A stretch of DNA of 39,373 nucleotides, taken from assembly GCA_949737515.1 (NCBI GenBank), contig CATJCP010000101.1, positions 1 through 39,373 on the forward strand, written 5' to 3'. This DNA comes from an uncultured Oscillospiraceae bacterium. Its GTDB lineage: Bacteria > Bacillota > Clostridia > Oscillospirales > Ruminococcaceae. Position numbers and translations under genes: made by a program. Under the pieces are notes generated by a model. It was not told where the DNA came from, searched no databases, and saw nothing but the letters and a program-made list of their open reading frames with translations. This document shows, one piece after another, positions 7,401 through 15,739 of the stretch (the stretch's first letter is position 1; each line of letters begins with the position of its first letter).

Positions 7401-8290
7401 AGGGGAAAGGGATCTCCCTTCAGCGGGTTGTGCAGCTGGCCTCGGCCGCCCTGCTCAACGGATACGCTGTTGGCTTTCAAAGGGGGAAAATTTTTACAGG
7501 GGGCAGCAAGGCCCTCTGTGTTCCGGTCCTCAACTGCTATTCCTGCCCCGGGGCGCTGGGGGCTTGTCCCATTGGCTCCCTCCAGGCCGCCCTTGGGGGC
7601 AAGGGCCACCGCTTTCCCTTTTATGTGTTTGGGATGCTGATGCTGTTTGGCATACTGCTGGGCCGGGGAGTCTGCGGCCTGCTGTGCCCCTTTGGGCTGG
7701 TGCAGGACCTCCTCCATAAAATCCCGGTCCCCAAGCTGAAGGTTCCCAAAAGGATCGACCGTCCTGCCCGGTATTTGAAATACGCCGTCTTTTTGGTCCT
7801 GGTAATCCTGCTTCCAGCCTTTGCGGTCTCCGGCAGCGGGATCTCCTCCCCCTATTTCTGCAAATACCTCTGCCCTGCCGGGACCCTGGAGGGCGGCATT
7901 CCCCTGCTGCTCTCCAATTCGGGGCTGCGGCAGGCTGCGGGGCTACTGTTTCAGTGGAAGGTACTGGTGCTGGTTGTGATTCTGGCGGCTTCCGCTGTGA
8001 TACACCGGCCCTTCTGTAAGTACCTCTGTCCCCTAGGGGCGTTTTACGCGGCGTTTAACCGATTCAGCTTTTTCCAGATGCGGCTGGACCGGGAAAAATG
8101 CGTTGGCTGTAAAAAGTGCGAGGCCTCCTGTCCGATGAATGTGGAGGTCACCCGGGAAATCAACGGCACAGAGTGTATCCGCTGTGGGAAGTGCAGGTCT
8201 GTTTGCCCCACCCAGGCCATTTCTTCCGGTTTTTCATGGGATCCAGGGAAAACGGAATCCATCCCCCGCGAGGAAAAACCAGAGCTGTGA
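7373..8290 (+). CDS. Polytopic 4Fe-4S membrane protein (NapH/YccM-like)
   Basis: 305 residues. Membrane helices alternate with cysteine motifs: 'CVPVLNCYSCPGALGACPIG' (about 49-68), CGLLCP (101-106), FCKYLCP twice (about 162-168 and 214-220), and a C-terminal double-cluster ferredoxin domain with Cys243/246/249/253 and Cys268/271/274/278. This is the layout of NapH/NosR/YccM-type membrane electron carriers. Here it would take electrons in the cytoplasm and hand them across the membrane, probably to the CXXC mini-protein and the TlpA-like lipoprotein. An in-frame ATG at 7382 (MHRNRIK) is an alternative start; the ribosome site GGTGAGG fits neither perfectly. Confidence 0.88.
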   Translation: MSGMHRNRIKGKGISLQRVVQLASAALLNGYAVGFQRGKIFTGGSKALCVPVLNCYSCPGALGACPIGSLQAALGGKGHRFPFYVFGMLMLFGILLGRGVCGLLCPFGLVQDLLHKIPVPKLKVPKRIDRPARYLKYAVFLVLVILLPAFAVSGSGISSPYFCKYLCPAGTLEGGIPLLLSNSGLRQAAGLLFQWKVLVLVVILAASAVIHRPFCKYLCPLGAFYAAFNRFSFFQMRLDREKCVGCKKCEASCPMNVEVTREINGTECIRCGKCRSVCPTQAISSGFSWDPGKTESIPREEKPEL

Positions 8291-8354
8291 AGGGGGGGGG
8301 TAAATCCCCGATTCTGCCCCTGGCAGGGGTCCGTTTTGCGGCGCTTTCTGTAAA

Positions 8355-9053
8355 ATGGACGGCGAAAAGAGGTTCATGAAAAATATGTGGCGTCTGATCA
8401 AAAGAGGGTTTACCGGCGGCATTGTAATTGCCGCCGCGTTTGCTGGATTTGCGGTTTTTCTATATCTGCTGTACCGTTTTGTAAAGCTCATGCGTCCGAA
8501 AAAGCAGCGGGAACAGCGGATTTTGGCCCATCGGTTTTATAAAGCTTCCGGGCGTGGGCGGGCAGCTTACCTCATCCTTTGTTTGGAAAAAGCCCTGCAA
8601 TTTTATCAACAGGATTTTACCGCCTGGGAATGGCTTTTGCGTAAATTATGGTCAATTACAGATAATCCCGAAAACAATTGGATGGATGCTTGGCTGGACT
8701 CCATTGGCGTATTGCTGCCAAGCATGGTCTTAACCAATCACCACGGCAGCGCCGTTTCAGAGGAAATAGGAAAAGCGCAAAATCTTTATACTCAGGCTGG
8801 AACCGCTATGATTGTTATCAATACGATATTAGACAGCGTTTATACAATGGTCGGCGGATGGTCGCCTAATACCAGTATGCATGATCCGGACGCGCTTGAT
8901 TATATCGACAGCGTAGAAGAGACCATGAAGCAGTTTGAGGTTCCGCTTCCATCCAGCGAAATCATACAACGGCTGCTTTCGGAGCAAAAGGGTTCTGCTT
9001 TTGGAGATCCCTTTGACGGCCTGCCCTTTTCCGCCTTATCAGATAAAAAATAA
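8355..9053 (+). CDS. Unknown protein with N-terminal TM helix
   Basis: 232 residues, not recognised. A basic segment is followed by a transmembrane helix (about 20-40, 'GGIVIAAAFAGFAVFLYLLY') and a cytoplasmic-looking helical domain rich in Trp and Tyr ('YQQDFTAWEWLLRKLWSI', 'NWMDAWLDSIGVLLPS'), ending in a Ser/Gly/Asp-rich tail. In-frame starts at 8355, 8376 and 8385 all have imperfect ribosome sites (AAGAGG at 8367-8372), so the N-terminus is uncertain by up to 10 residues. It is 49 bases upstream of another membrane protein and probably cotranscribed with it. Composition is more AT-rich than the redox cassette before it. The pair could be a secretion-linked or immunity-type module, but no motif proves this. 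Confidence 0.7.
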   Translation: MDGEKRFMKNMWRLIKRGFTGGIVIAAAFAGFAVFLYLLYRFVKLMRPKKQREQRILAHRFYKASGRGRAAYLILCLEKALQFYQQDFTAWEWLLRKLWSITDNPENNWMDAWLDSIGVLLPSMVLTNHHGSAVSEEIGKAQNLYTQAGTAMIVINTILDSVYTMVGGWSPNTSMHDPDALDYIDSVEETMKQFEVPLPSSEIIQRLLSEQKGSAFGDPFDGLPFSALSDKK

Positions 9054-9102
9054 GGTTTTGCCAGAGGAATCCCCCTCAACACAGAAAACAGGAGTTTGCC
9101 AT

Positions 9103-10374
9103 ATGTCAGACCGTATCGAAACATCTCAAACTGCAGATAGCCCTCAGCTGCTGGGAAGCGTCATGGGCAGTATTTTAGGCGGCATTGTGGGCATGGTTGT
9201 CTGTATTCTGGCGCTGCTATTGGGGTGGCTATGCTGGATAGAATCGGCTTTCTTGCTCCAGCTCTTTGTGGGGCCGGTAATCGGGTGGTTTTACCGCCTA
9301 TTTCACGGACGGCGTTCAAAGCCAGCCGCCTATGCTGTTGTGGCGGTCTGCACGGTTCTCGCCTGTGTTCTTGGGATGACGGCGTTTGCCCTATTGTCTG
9401 CCGGCATTTCCCCCGCTCAATTAACGGCAGAGGATTGGGGACAGCTGTGGGGCATAGCTTGGGAGCTTTTGCTTTTATGCGCTGGCCTGGGTTTGGCTGG
9501 TTTTTTCTTTGCCAGAGGAAAGCTGCTGACATATGTGGACTGGGAAAAAGCCCCTTGGCATATAGCCCGTTCGTATGCTGGCGGCCTTTTATACAATTGG
9601 CTTCCTGAGAAGCTTCCGGATAAAATTCCCCCAAAGTCCTTTGCGGTGTGCAGCCGCGGTTTATTGAAAACTTGTATTATCGCGGAAGAAAGCCATCTGC
9701 GATGGAAAAGGCCCTTCCAAAAGGACTGCATTTTTTCCGCCGGCGACATCGCCGGTGTGGTTCTGGGCCCATCCAGCGGATGCAATGTAATCTATGGCAA
9801 AAATTACCGGCTATTAGCCAAATTTGCCGCCAGCATGGAACATGCGGATTTGCTGTTCCTTTGGCTGCTTCAGCGAAATATTTCTATGGACAAGGCTCCC
9901 ATCGGCTGGCGCCTCCCGGAAAAATCTGAGGCTGCCAAAGTAAAAAATCCTGTATCCCAGCAGCAATTCACGCTTCGTCTCAAGCCCTCTGCCCGCAGGA
10001 CCTTTATAGGAATTGGATGTATTCTCCTATTGTTTGGATTGCTTTTTCTGCTTGCAGTTGACTTTTCCCCTATGACCCAAGCTGGGCGATGGGTTGCGGG
10101 CGGTCTTGATTTGGTGGCTATGGGGCTGGGTATCAACAGCCTGCGCATCGGCAGGCTGTACAAGGTAGAAATAACCGGGGAGCAAATCTGTGCGGCTTCC
10201 CGGTTTGGACCAGCTATAAAATTTTCAGTGAGGGAAGCGGCCTCTGCTTCTAGGCATATCGGTTGGATTGTTTTATATGACAAGGAATGGAAACCACTGG
10301 TCAAGCTTGACCCAGAGCTGGAAAATTTAAAAATGTTGGAAGAATACCTGGCGCTGTACGGAATAAGACTGTAA
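9103..10374 (+). CDS. Unknown polytopic membrane protein with PH-like tail
   Basis: 423 residues, not assigned to a named family. Four hydrophobic helices lie in the first 150 residues, followed by a soluble middle part with a YcxB-like or PH-like look ('DWEKAPWHIARSYAGGLLYNWLPEKLP', 'ADLLFLWLLQRN'), two more helices (about 300-350) and a C-terminal part ('YKVEITGEQICAASRFGPAIKFSVREAASA' then 'WIVLYDKEWKPLVKLDPELENLKMLEEYLALYGI') that reads like a bacterial PH-type beta domain plus a helix. ATG 9103 is preceded by CAGGAG with a 9-base gap; a longer frame to 8935 would overlap the previous gene and is rejected. Forms a likely operon with the gene before it. Confidence 0.75.
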   Translation: MSDRIETSQTADSPQLLGSVMGSILGGIVGMVVCILALLLGWLCWIESAFLLQLFVGPVIGWFYRLFHGRRSKPAAYAVVAVCTVLACVLGMTAFALLSAGISPAQLTAEDWGQLWGIAWELLLLCAGLGLAGFFFARGKLLTYVDWEKAPWHIARSYAGGLLYNWLPEKLPDKIPPKSFAVCSRGLLKTCIIAEESHLRWKRPFQKDCIFSAGDIAGVVLGPSSGCNVIYGKNYRLLAKFAASMEHADLLFLWLLQRNISMDKAPIGWRLPEKSEAAKVKNPVSQQQFTLRLKPSARRTFIGIGCILLLFGLLFLLAVDFSPMTQAGRWVAGGLDLVAMGLGINSLRIGRLYKVEITGEQICAASRFGPAIKFSVREAASASRHIGWIVLYDKEWKPLVKLDPELENLKMLEEYLALYGIRL

Positions 10375-10399
10375 TCGAGAGAGCAGGCACAGGCATATC

Positions 10400-10417
10400 C
10401 CGGTTTGTGAAAACCGG
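10400..10417. terminator. Weak hairpin between convergent genes
   Basis: CCGGTTT (10400-10406) and AAACCGG (10411-10417) around a 4-base loop, between the stop at 10374 and the convergent chemoreceptor. No clear T-run on either strand, so terminator activity is uncertain. Confidence 0.35.
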
Positions 10418-10509
10418 AAACAATAAACGGTGAAAGGGAGGATATTTGAACCAAGGGGAAAGAATGCTGGCAGAGCTGTCAATACGAGGCGCAGCCGGGC
10501 GGGTTGGTG

Positions 10510-12537
10510 TTAGATAATATGAAATTGGCTGATTAAACTGTTCAAAGTTCTGGCCTGATTGGAGAGTTCCTTTGAAACCGCAGCGCTTTCTTCTGCAGAA
10601 GCAGAATTTGTCTGTACCACTTTGGAGATTTCCCGGATTCCACTTTCGACAAGGACGATCATCTCTGATTGCTGGACGCTGGCAGCGGAGATTTCATCCA
10701 TCAGCTTTTTGATCTCCTGAATACAGTCGTTGATGATCTGCATTGCGGAAACAGCAAGGTTTGTAGATTCTGTTCCTGTCTTTACATCCTGAATAGAGCA
10801 GTTGACCAAGCTGTTGGTATTTTGAGCTGCTTCGGCAGATTTGGCGGCAAGGTTGCGAACCTCATCCGCCACTACCGAGAAGCCTTTCCCCGCAGTGCCG
10901 GCCCGGGCCGCCTCTATGGAAGCGTTCAGCGCCAAAATATTTGTCTGAAAGGCGATATCCTCAATCGTTTTAGTGACAGTGGCAATTTGGGCTGAAGACC
11001 GGTCGATATTCCTGGTGGTGGCAATCAGCTGGTCCATCTTGGTGTCAGCCTCAGCTGCATAGCCTGTGGCCTTATCCACCAGGTCGCTGGCACTGCCGCA
11101 GCGCACAGCGCTGGTTTGAATTTGTGAAGTGATAGCGCTCACATTCAATACAAGGCCGTCAATGGAGGCCGCTTGTTCTGTCGTGCCTTGAGACAGCTCC
11201 TGAGCGCCGGTTGAAACCCGGTCTGCACTGGTATCAACTTGATTTGCAACGTAGGAAATACGGCGAATTACATCGACAAGATTGGCATGAATGGATTTCA
11301 GGCTTTCGGACAGCATCTTAAAATCGCCAATATAGTATGCCTCATTTTCTGTAACGTCTACAGCAAGGTTGCCAGCCGCCATTTCGCCTAAAATCCGTCC
11401 AACATCGTCAATGGTCTGCCTCAGACAGCTGCAGACACGATGGGTGGTCCGCGCAATCATCCCGATCTCGTCAGATCTTCCGTAGAAAGCCTCCAGCTCC
11501 TGGTCGGCGGAAAGATTCAGATCCCCCAGACGTCCTATGGCGCATTCTACGGTCATAAGCTCCTTACCTTCCCGATATAAAATCGAAAGGGTGATCAGTA
11601 TGATGGCAGCAGCCATGGCTGCACACAATATGCCGACTTTGAGGCGCACCGCTGTCACAGCACCATAGACCTCGGTGGCATTGTCCCGAACCATAAAGAC
11701 CCAGCTGCGGTCCTTCAAGTACTTGTAAACAACTAGTTGATTGACGCCGTTTTCGTCCCGGTAGGAATATGTACTGGCCTGTGTATCCCCATCCGCCTGA
11801 ATTCTCCGGATGATTTCCCTGTATCCATCATCCGTTGTTTCGGTATTCAAAAGCGATTCATCCTCATGGTAAAGGTAGACTCCAGTCTCCACATTCAGAA
11901 ATACATATTCGCTGTTAGGCAGTCCCTGAATGTCCAGATCCAGCAATGCGTCCATCAAACGGCTGGCGTATACACCGGCTCCCACATAGCCAATACACCT
12001 TTGAGATTCAAAGATCGGATAGTACATGGAGAGGATCATGCTGCCGGTTCCGGGAGACTTCATGATCCCCAAATTTGTCAGCTGCTGGCGGGACAAGATG
12101 GTATTTTGGAATTCTTCCAACGATTCTCCTGTCCGCGTGGTCATTCCAATGGCCCCCTGGGAGGTATGTGTCAAAACATGGGTGGCCGGGGTGGCAATGT
12201 ATAACCCTTCAAAAACGCCTTTGACAGAGGCAAAATCCTCAGTATATTGCTGAGCCCTTTCCAACAGCGCCGGATTGTCTGGATTTAACAAGAGCCCGCA
12301 CACCTCGCTGCTTAGAGCAAATGCAGTCATATATTCTTCTGCAGAGGCTACATACTCGTTGATGATAGCTGCTCTGGCTTCTACAGCATCTGTCATTTGG
12401 TTGGTAATATCTCTTTTTACCATGGAGACAGTATTAGTAGATACGATTAACCAGAGAAGCAGCATCCCAACCAAGGTGACTGCCGTAGTAATAATGCCAA
12501 TACGTGTAGCAAGTTTTTTGTTTACAAGGAATTTCAT
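10510..12537 (-). CDS. Methyl-accepting chemotaxis protein, dCache sensor type
   Basis: 675 residues. Domains in order: an N-terminal TM helix (about 13-35), a large extracellular dCache-type sensor (about 40-285, with 'GYVGAGVYASRLMDAL' and 'KDRSWVFMVRDNATEVYGA'), a second TM helix (about 290-312), a HAMP region, and a long signalling coiled coil. The tip sequence '[39 protein letters not shown]' identifies the MCP hairpin that contacts CheA/CheW. The ATG at 12537 has GGGGGAG 7 bases upstream; an in-frame GTG two codons earlier is less likely. No flagellar or che genes are in the window, so it would plug into a system encoded elsewhere, or regulate without motility. The ligand is unknown; dCache sensors usually bind amino acids, organic acids or similar small molecules. 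Confidence 0.93.
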   Translation of the reverse strand: MKFLVNKKLATRIGIITTAVTLVGMLLLWLIVSTNTVSMVKRDITNQMTDAVEARAAIINEYVASAEEYMTAFALSSEVCGLLLNPDNPALLERAQQYTEDFASVKGVFEGLYIATPATHVLTHTSQGAIGMTTRTGESLEEFQNTILSRQQLTNLGIMKSPGTGSMILSMYYPIFESQRCIGYVGAGVYASRLMDALLDLDIQGLPNSEYVFLNVETGVYLYHEDESLLNTETTDDGYREIIRRIQADGDTQASTYSYRDENGVNQLVVYKYLKDRSWVFMVRDNATEVYGAVTAVRLKVGILCAAMAAAIILITLSILYREGKELMTVECAIGRLGDLNLSADQELEAFYGRSDEIGMIARTTHRVCSCLRQTIDDVGRILGEMAAGNLAVDVTENEAYYIGDFKMLSESLKSIHANLVDVIRRISYVANQVDTSADRVSTGAQELSQGTTEQAASIDGLVLNVSAITSQIQTSAVRCGSASDLVDKATGYAAEADTKMDQLIATTRNIDRSSAQIATVTKTIEDIAFQTNILALNASIEAARAGTAGKGFSVVADEVRNLAAKSAEAAQNTNSLVNCSIQDVKTGTESTNLAVSAMQIINDCIQEIKKLMDEISAASVQQSEMIVLVESGIREISKVVQTNSASAEESAAVSKELSNQARTLNSLISQFHII

Positions 12538-12587
12538 AAACACTCCCCCAAAGGAAACATTTTCTCAAAAGATAACAGACTTGATTT

Positions 12588-12616
12588 ATTTTACCACACT
12601 TTTTTTACCCTGTCGA
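12588..12616 (-). promoter_or_regulatory. Promoter for the dCache chemoreceptor
   Basis: Minus strand TCGACA (12611-12616) and TAAAAT (12588-12593), 17-base spacer. Confidence 0.5.
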
Positions 12617-12808
12617 GATATCATACGGATATATATGAAAATGTTTAAATTTGAAAAAGACATAAAATTTCCTGATATTTTTTAAAAAACAATATGGAAT
12701 CAGTTGTTAAATAATTCTTCCTTGTATCTCTCTGCCGGAGGATGTACAATGAGTTCAGCTTTCCGGAAATTTGTTCCGGGCAAATCTGAACCAGAGAGGG
12801 AGAGGCAA

Positions 12809-13612
12809 ATGGATCTTAGCACATATAAGCTGATCGGTACTGGAAATACTGCGGATGTGTTCGACATTGGCGGCAACAAAGTTTTGAAGCTGTTCCACGC
12901 AGGGCACCCCCAAAGAGATGTTGAAAGGGAATTCCAAAATTCCCTGTTGATGAACCAGACAGGGCTGCCCATCGCCAAAAGCTACGAAATGGTCTCTGTA
13001 AAAGGCCGAACCGGCATTGTCTGTGATAAAATAGAGGGGGAGCCCCTTCTGGATCTTGTTGTCAGGACAGGGGAGGTGGAACGGTATACCATGGTGCTGG
13101 CAGCCTTTCATAAGCGGATCCTTCAGAAAAATATGCCCGCTGCCTCTGATTTTAAAAAGAATATCGGGTATGGCATCCGCTGCGCCGGGGAGCTGGCCCC
13201 GGAAGGAAAAGAGAAGCTTTTGAGGCTGCTGGACACCCTGCCTGACGGTGAAGCCCTGTGCCACGGGGATTTCCACCACAGCAACGTTCTGTGGGATGGG
13301 GAGCAGGCGTGGGCGATTGATTTTATGGACGTCTGCAGGGGGCACCGGAACTTTGACATTGCGCGGACGCTGTATCTGACGGAGTTCTCCCGTATGCCTC
13401 AGGACTTTCCCAACCGGGAGAAGCTCTCCAAAATGCAGAGGACAGCTGCAGAGATCTATTTAAGGGAAATGGGGGTATCCCGGGAAGAATTGTCCCCTTT
13501 TTTGATGGTGACTGCCGCCAGAAGCGTTGCCTGGCTGTCTGGAGACAGTCAGAGGGAAAAGAAGGAGGCCATCCTGGAGTATCTGCGTTCCCAGGGGATA
13601 CCCATCGTTTAA
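12809..13612 (+). CDS. APH/choline-kinase-fold phosphotransferase
   Basis: 267 residues from ATG 12809. Protein-kinase-like fold of the aminoglycoside phosphotransferase superfamily: a Gly-rich N-terminal loop ('KLIGTGNTADVFDIGGNKVLKLF', Lys for ATP), the catalytic loop 'LCHGDFHHSNVLWD' (HGDxxxxN) and the metal motif 'AIDFMDVCRGHRNFDIAR' (a DFG-like Asp). It resembles the TIGR02172-type group of small APH-fold kinases rather than proven drug-resistance enzymes, so a resistance call is not justified. Two starts are possible: 12809 (GGGAG upstream, fits the family's N-terminus) and 12749 (GGAGG 7 bases upstream, adds 20 residues). The substrate is unknown. It stands alone, with a terminator after it. 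Confidence 0.85.
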   Translation: MDLSTYKLIGTGNTADVFDIGGNKVLKLFHAGHPQRDVEREFQNSLLMNQTGLPIAKSYEMVSVKGRTGIVCDKIEGEPLLDLVVRTGEVERYTMVLAAFHKRILQKNMPAASDFKKNIGYGIRCAGELAPEGKEKLLRLLDTLPDGEALCHGDFHHSNVLWDGEQAWAIDFMDVCRGHRNFDIARTLYLTEFSRMPQDFPNREKLSKMQRTAAEIYLREMGVSREELSPFLMVTAARSVAWLSGDSQREKKEAILEYLRSQGIPIV

Positions 13613-13620
13613 ATATGCGG

Positions 13621-13656
13621 ACGCCGCGCGGAAGGACATTCCCTGCGGCGTTTTTT
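13621..13656 (+). terminator. Rho-independent terminator after the APH-fold gene
   Basis: ACGCCGC (13621-13627) pairs with GCGGCGT (13645-13651), with an inner GGAA/TTCC pairing, then TTTTTT. Confidence 0.85.
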
Positions 13657-13673
13657 GGAAAAGCAGAATGCAG

Positions 13674-13702
13674 TTGACATTCCCTCCAAATTATGTTATC
13701 CT
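13674..13702 (+). promoter_or_regulatory. Promoter for the BlaI/BlaR1-like operon
   Basis: TTGACA (13674-13679) and TATCCT (13697-13702), 17-base spacer, 52 bases before the ATG at 13755. Confidence 0.7.
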
Positions 13703-13705
13703 ATA

Positions 13706-13723
13706 AACAGACAAAAGACTGTT
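13706..13723. promoter_or_regulatory. Candidate BlaI-type operator
   Basis: Inverted repeat AACAG (13706-13710) and CTGTT (13719-13723) directly downstream of the -10 box, where BlaI/MecI-family repressors usually bind (dyads containing ACA/TGT). Autoregulation is likely for this family; the exact site is inferred. Confidence 0.45.
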
Positions 13724-13754
13724 AAACAGATATTTGACTGAAAGGGATGATAAA

Positions 13755-14147
13755 ATGGGAAGCGTCCTGAAGCGTCTGCCGGACAGCGAGCTGGCCGTTA
13801 TGCTTGCCATATGGAACCGAGGAGCAGAAAAGGTACATACAGGGGAGATACTGGAAGAATTAAAAGCGATGGGATATACAGGCTGGAAAACCCAAACGGT
13901 ACAGAGTATGCTGCTCCGCCTGACGGAAAAGGGGTATCTTACCTGCGAAAAGCTGGGGCGATTAAATTTTTACACGCCCTTGGCATCTATGAAAGAATAC
14001 CAGAGCGTGGAGACTGATACCCTATTGGAGCGTTTTTATGGGGGTTCCGCCAAAAATCTGTTTGCCGCTCTGGTGGAGAAGACAATGCTGTCTTCCCGGG
14101 ATGTGGAGGAAATCAAGGAGCTTTTGTCCAGGGGGGAGGAAAAGTGA
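13755..14147 (+). CDS. BlaI/MecI/CopY family transcriptional repressor
   Basis: 130 residues. An N-terminal winged helix typical of BlaI/MecI: 'LPDSELAVMLAIWNRG' (family LtdaElevMkvlW), then 'GWKTQTVQSMLLRLTEKGYLTCEKLGRLNFYTPLAS', and a C-terminal dimerisation helix ('SAKNLFAALVEKTMLSSRDVEEIKELL'). In the family, the repressor dimer is cut by the partner BlaR1 protease. ATG 13755 is preceded by AAAGGG; a TTG seven codons earlier is less likely. The next gene starts with GTG overlapping its stop codon (14144-14147), so the pair is translationally coupled. Confidence 0.93.
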   Translation: MGSVLKRLPDSELAVMLAIWNRGAEKVHTGEILEELKAMGYTGWKTQTVQSMLLRLTEKGYLTCEKLGRLNFYTPLASMKEYQSVETDTLLERFYGGSAKNLFAALVEKTMLSSRDVEEIKELLSRGEEK

Positions 14148-15739
14148 AGGGGCTTCTTTTACAGCTTTTGTACCGTGGGATTGTGTTTGCCATGGGATAT
14201 GGGATATGGCTTTTTTACAGGCGCAGCAGCTGGGGAGCGCGGCGCCGGTTTCCGGTACAGTTCCGGAGGCTGGTGGGAATTATTTGCGCGGTTTGGCTGG
14301 CAGCCCCCTTTGCCGTCCCTGTCACAGTCCGCTATAGGGGTATCAATACCGCTACTGGGCAGCCTTCCCGGATGTCCGTCGCCAGCGAGCCGGAGGCCTT
14401 CTATTTTGAGGCCCACGCGCCGCTGGATCTCCAAGAACCAGGGGCATCCATCCGGCTGATGGATGTGGCGGCGGCGATATGGGCGGTTGGGTTTCTGGCG
14501 GTGCTGATCTTTCATCTGTCCGCGTATATCCACATGGGCCGCCGTCTGTACCGCTGGCGGACAGGCCCGCTTGAATGCCCGAAGGAGGGTATCTGTCGGA
14601 ATATCCGGATTGGGTATACCCATGGGACCGGCGTTCCCCTGGTGTCAGGGCTGTTTCATCCCGTGATCTGGCTTCCAGCTGGATGGAAGGGAGACAACGC
14701 TGTTTTAAAGCCCGCACTGCGCCATGAAGCGGCGCATCTCCAGCAGGGGGATTTGTGGGTAAAGTGGATTTTGCTGTGGGTGAAATGTCTGTACTGGTTC
14801 CATCCCGCTGTGTTCCGATTTGCCCGAAGGATATCGGAGCTATTGGAGTTAGCCTGTGATGACCGGGCTTTAAAGGACGCCTCCTTGGAGGCGCGCAAGG
14901 AGTATGGAATGGCGATTCTGGCTGCGCTGGAGCAGGGAGACAGCCAAAAGCTTTCATTTGGATTTCTCGGTTTATGGGAGGAGGAAAATCAAGTGTTGTT
15001 CAGAATACGCAGGATTATGGGGCCGGAGGACGGCCCGGTGATAAAAAGGGGCAGGATGCGGGCGATGCTGGGAGCCCTAGTCATTCTGGTGGTAGCCTCC
15101 AGTATAAGGGTACAAGCGGCGGCGCCTGGCGGTACAGCCGCAGGGCGGTCAGCATCCGAACCGGCTGTCCAGGCAGCTGTCTTTGAGGATACCGGCAGCT
15201 CCCAGGAGGGTTTGTCACCAGATGCCTCTCTAATGGACGGTTCCGGAGAAGCCCCTGAAATAAGATTTCACCTTAAAATGGAGAAGGGCCGGTCCGGAAA
15301 GGGCATTGTGGCAAGCTACCAGATCAATAAAAGCGAAGACTCCGCTGCCTATGACCTGGAGAAACTTCCCTGCCAGGCATATCGGGTGGCGTTTCCCTGC
15401 AACTACGAAAACGCGCCTGAATTGGTCCGAAACGAGCTGATGTTTTATGCCAGCCCCGGGACGGAGGTCTGCGCCATTTCCGATGAAATTGTAACCGATG
15501 TAGGGCAGGTTCCCCTTCTTGGGAAATGTATTGCCACAGAGAGCAACGGCTACGAGATTGTATATTCCCACCTGGAGGAGAGCTATGTGGAAGCCGGGGA
15601 TATTTTAAAGCCGGGAGATGTCATCGGTTTGGTTGGAGCAACCGGGGCGGTCACACATGATATGGTTGGCCTTAGAATAGATTCTAAGGAGGGGCTTCCA
15701 GCGGATCTTTCCCAGTATGGAAGCGGGTATGAATGGTAG
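14144..15739 (+). CDS. BlaR1-like M56 metallopeptidase with degenerate M23 domain
   Basis: 531 residues from a GTG start behind GGGGGGAGGA. The N-terminal part has TM helices and an M56 zinc protease domain: HEAAH at His194-Glu195-His198 ('LRHEAAHLQQGD') and 'ELLELACDDRALK' (third ligand near Glu235). A further helix (about 305-325) leads to an extracellular part. In classical BlaR1 this part is a penicillin-binding sensor; here it is about 200 residues, with a linker rich in Ser/Glu and an M23/LytM-like fold ('GTEVCAISDEIV', 'YEIVYSHLEESYVEAGDILKPGDVIGLVGATGAVTHDMVGLRI'). The usual HxH metal ligands before the last strand are missing (T-H-D-M-V-G-L), so it probably binds rather than cuts peptidoglycan. 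Inference: a wall-damage or wall-ligand sensor that inactivates the BlaI-like repressor. No target gene follows; the pair ends in a terminator. Confidence 0.88.
   Translation: MKGLLLQLLYRGIVFAMGYGIWLFYRRSSWGARRRFPVQFRRLVGIICAVWLAAPFAVPVTVRYRGINTATGQPSRMSVASEPEAFYFEAHAPLDLQEPGASIRLMDVAAAIWAVGFLAVLIFHLSAYIHMGRRLYRWRTGPLECPKEGICRNIRIGYTHGTGVPLVSGLFHPVIWLPAGWKGDNAVLKPALRHEAAHLQQGDLWVKWILLWVKCLYWFHPAVFRFARRISELLELACDDRALKDASLEARKEYGMAILAALEQGDSQKLSFGFLGLWEEENQVLFRIRRIMGPEDGPVIKRGRMRAMLGALVILVVASSIRVQAAAPGGTAAGRSASEPAVQAAVFEDTGSSQEGLSPDASLMDGSGEAPEIRFHLKMEKGRSGKGIVASYQINKSEDSAAYDLEKLPCQAYRVAFPCNYENAPELVRNELMFYASPGTEVCAISDEIVTDVGQVPLLGKCIATESNGYEIVYSHLEESYVEAGDILKPGDVIGLVGATGAVTHDMVGLRIDSKEGLPADLSQYGSGYEW

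Noticed and set aside
10446..10517. 23-codon frame (TTG start) with GGGAGG just upstream, after the unknown membrane pair
   Set aside because: Too short, no recognisable content, and it runs into the convergent chemoreceptor's end; may be a chance ribosome site.
12809..13612. Aminoglycoside resistance gene
   Set aside because: The fold is APH-like, but nothing shows a drug-modifying role; called only as an APH-fold kinase.
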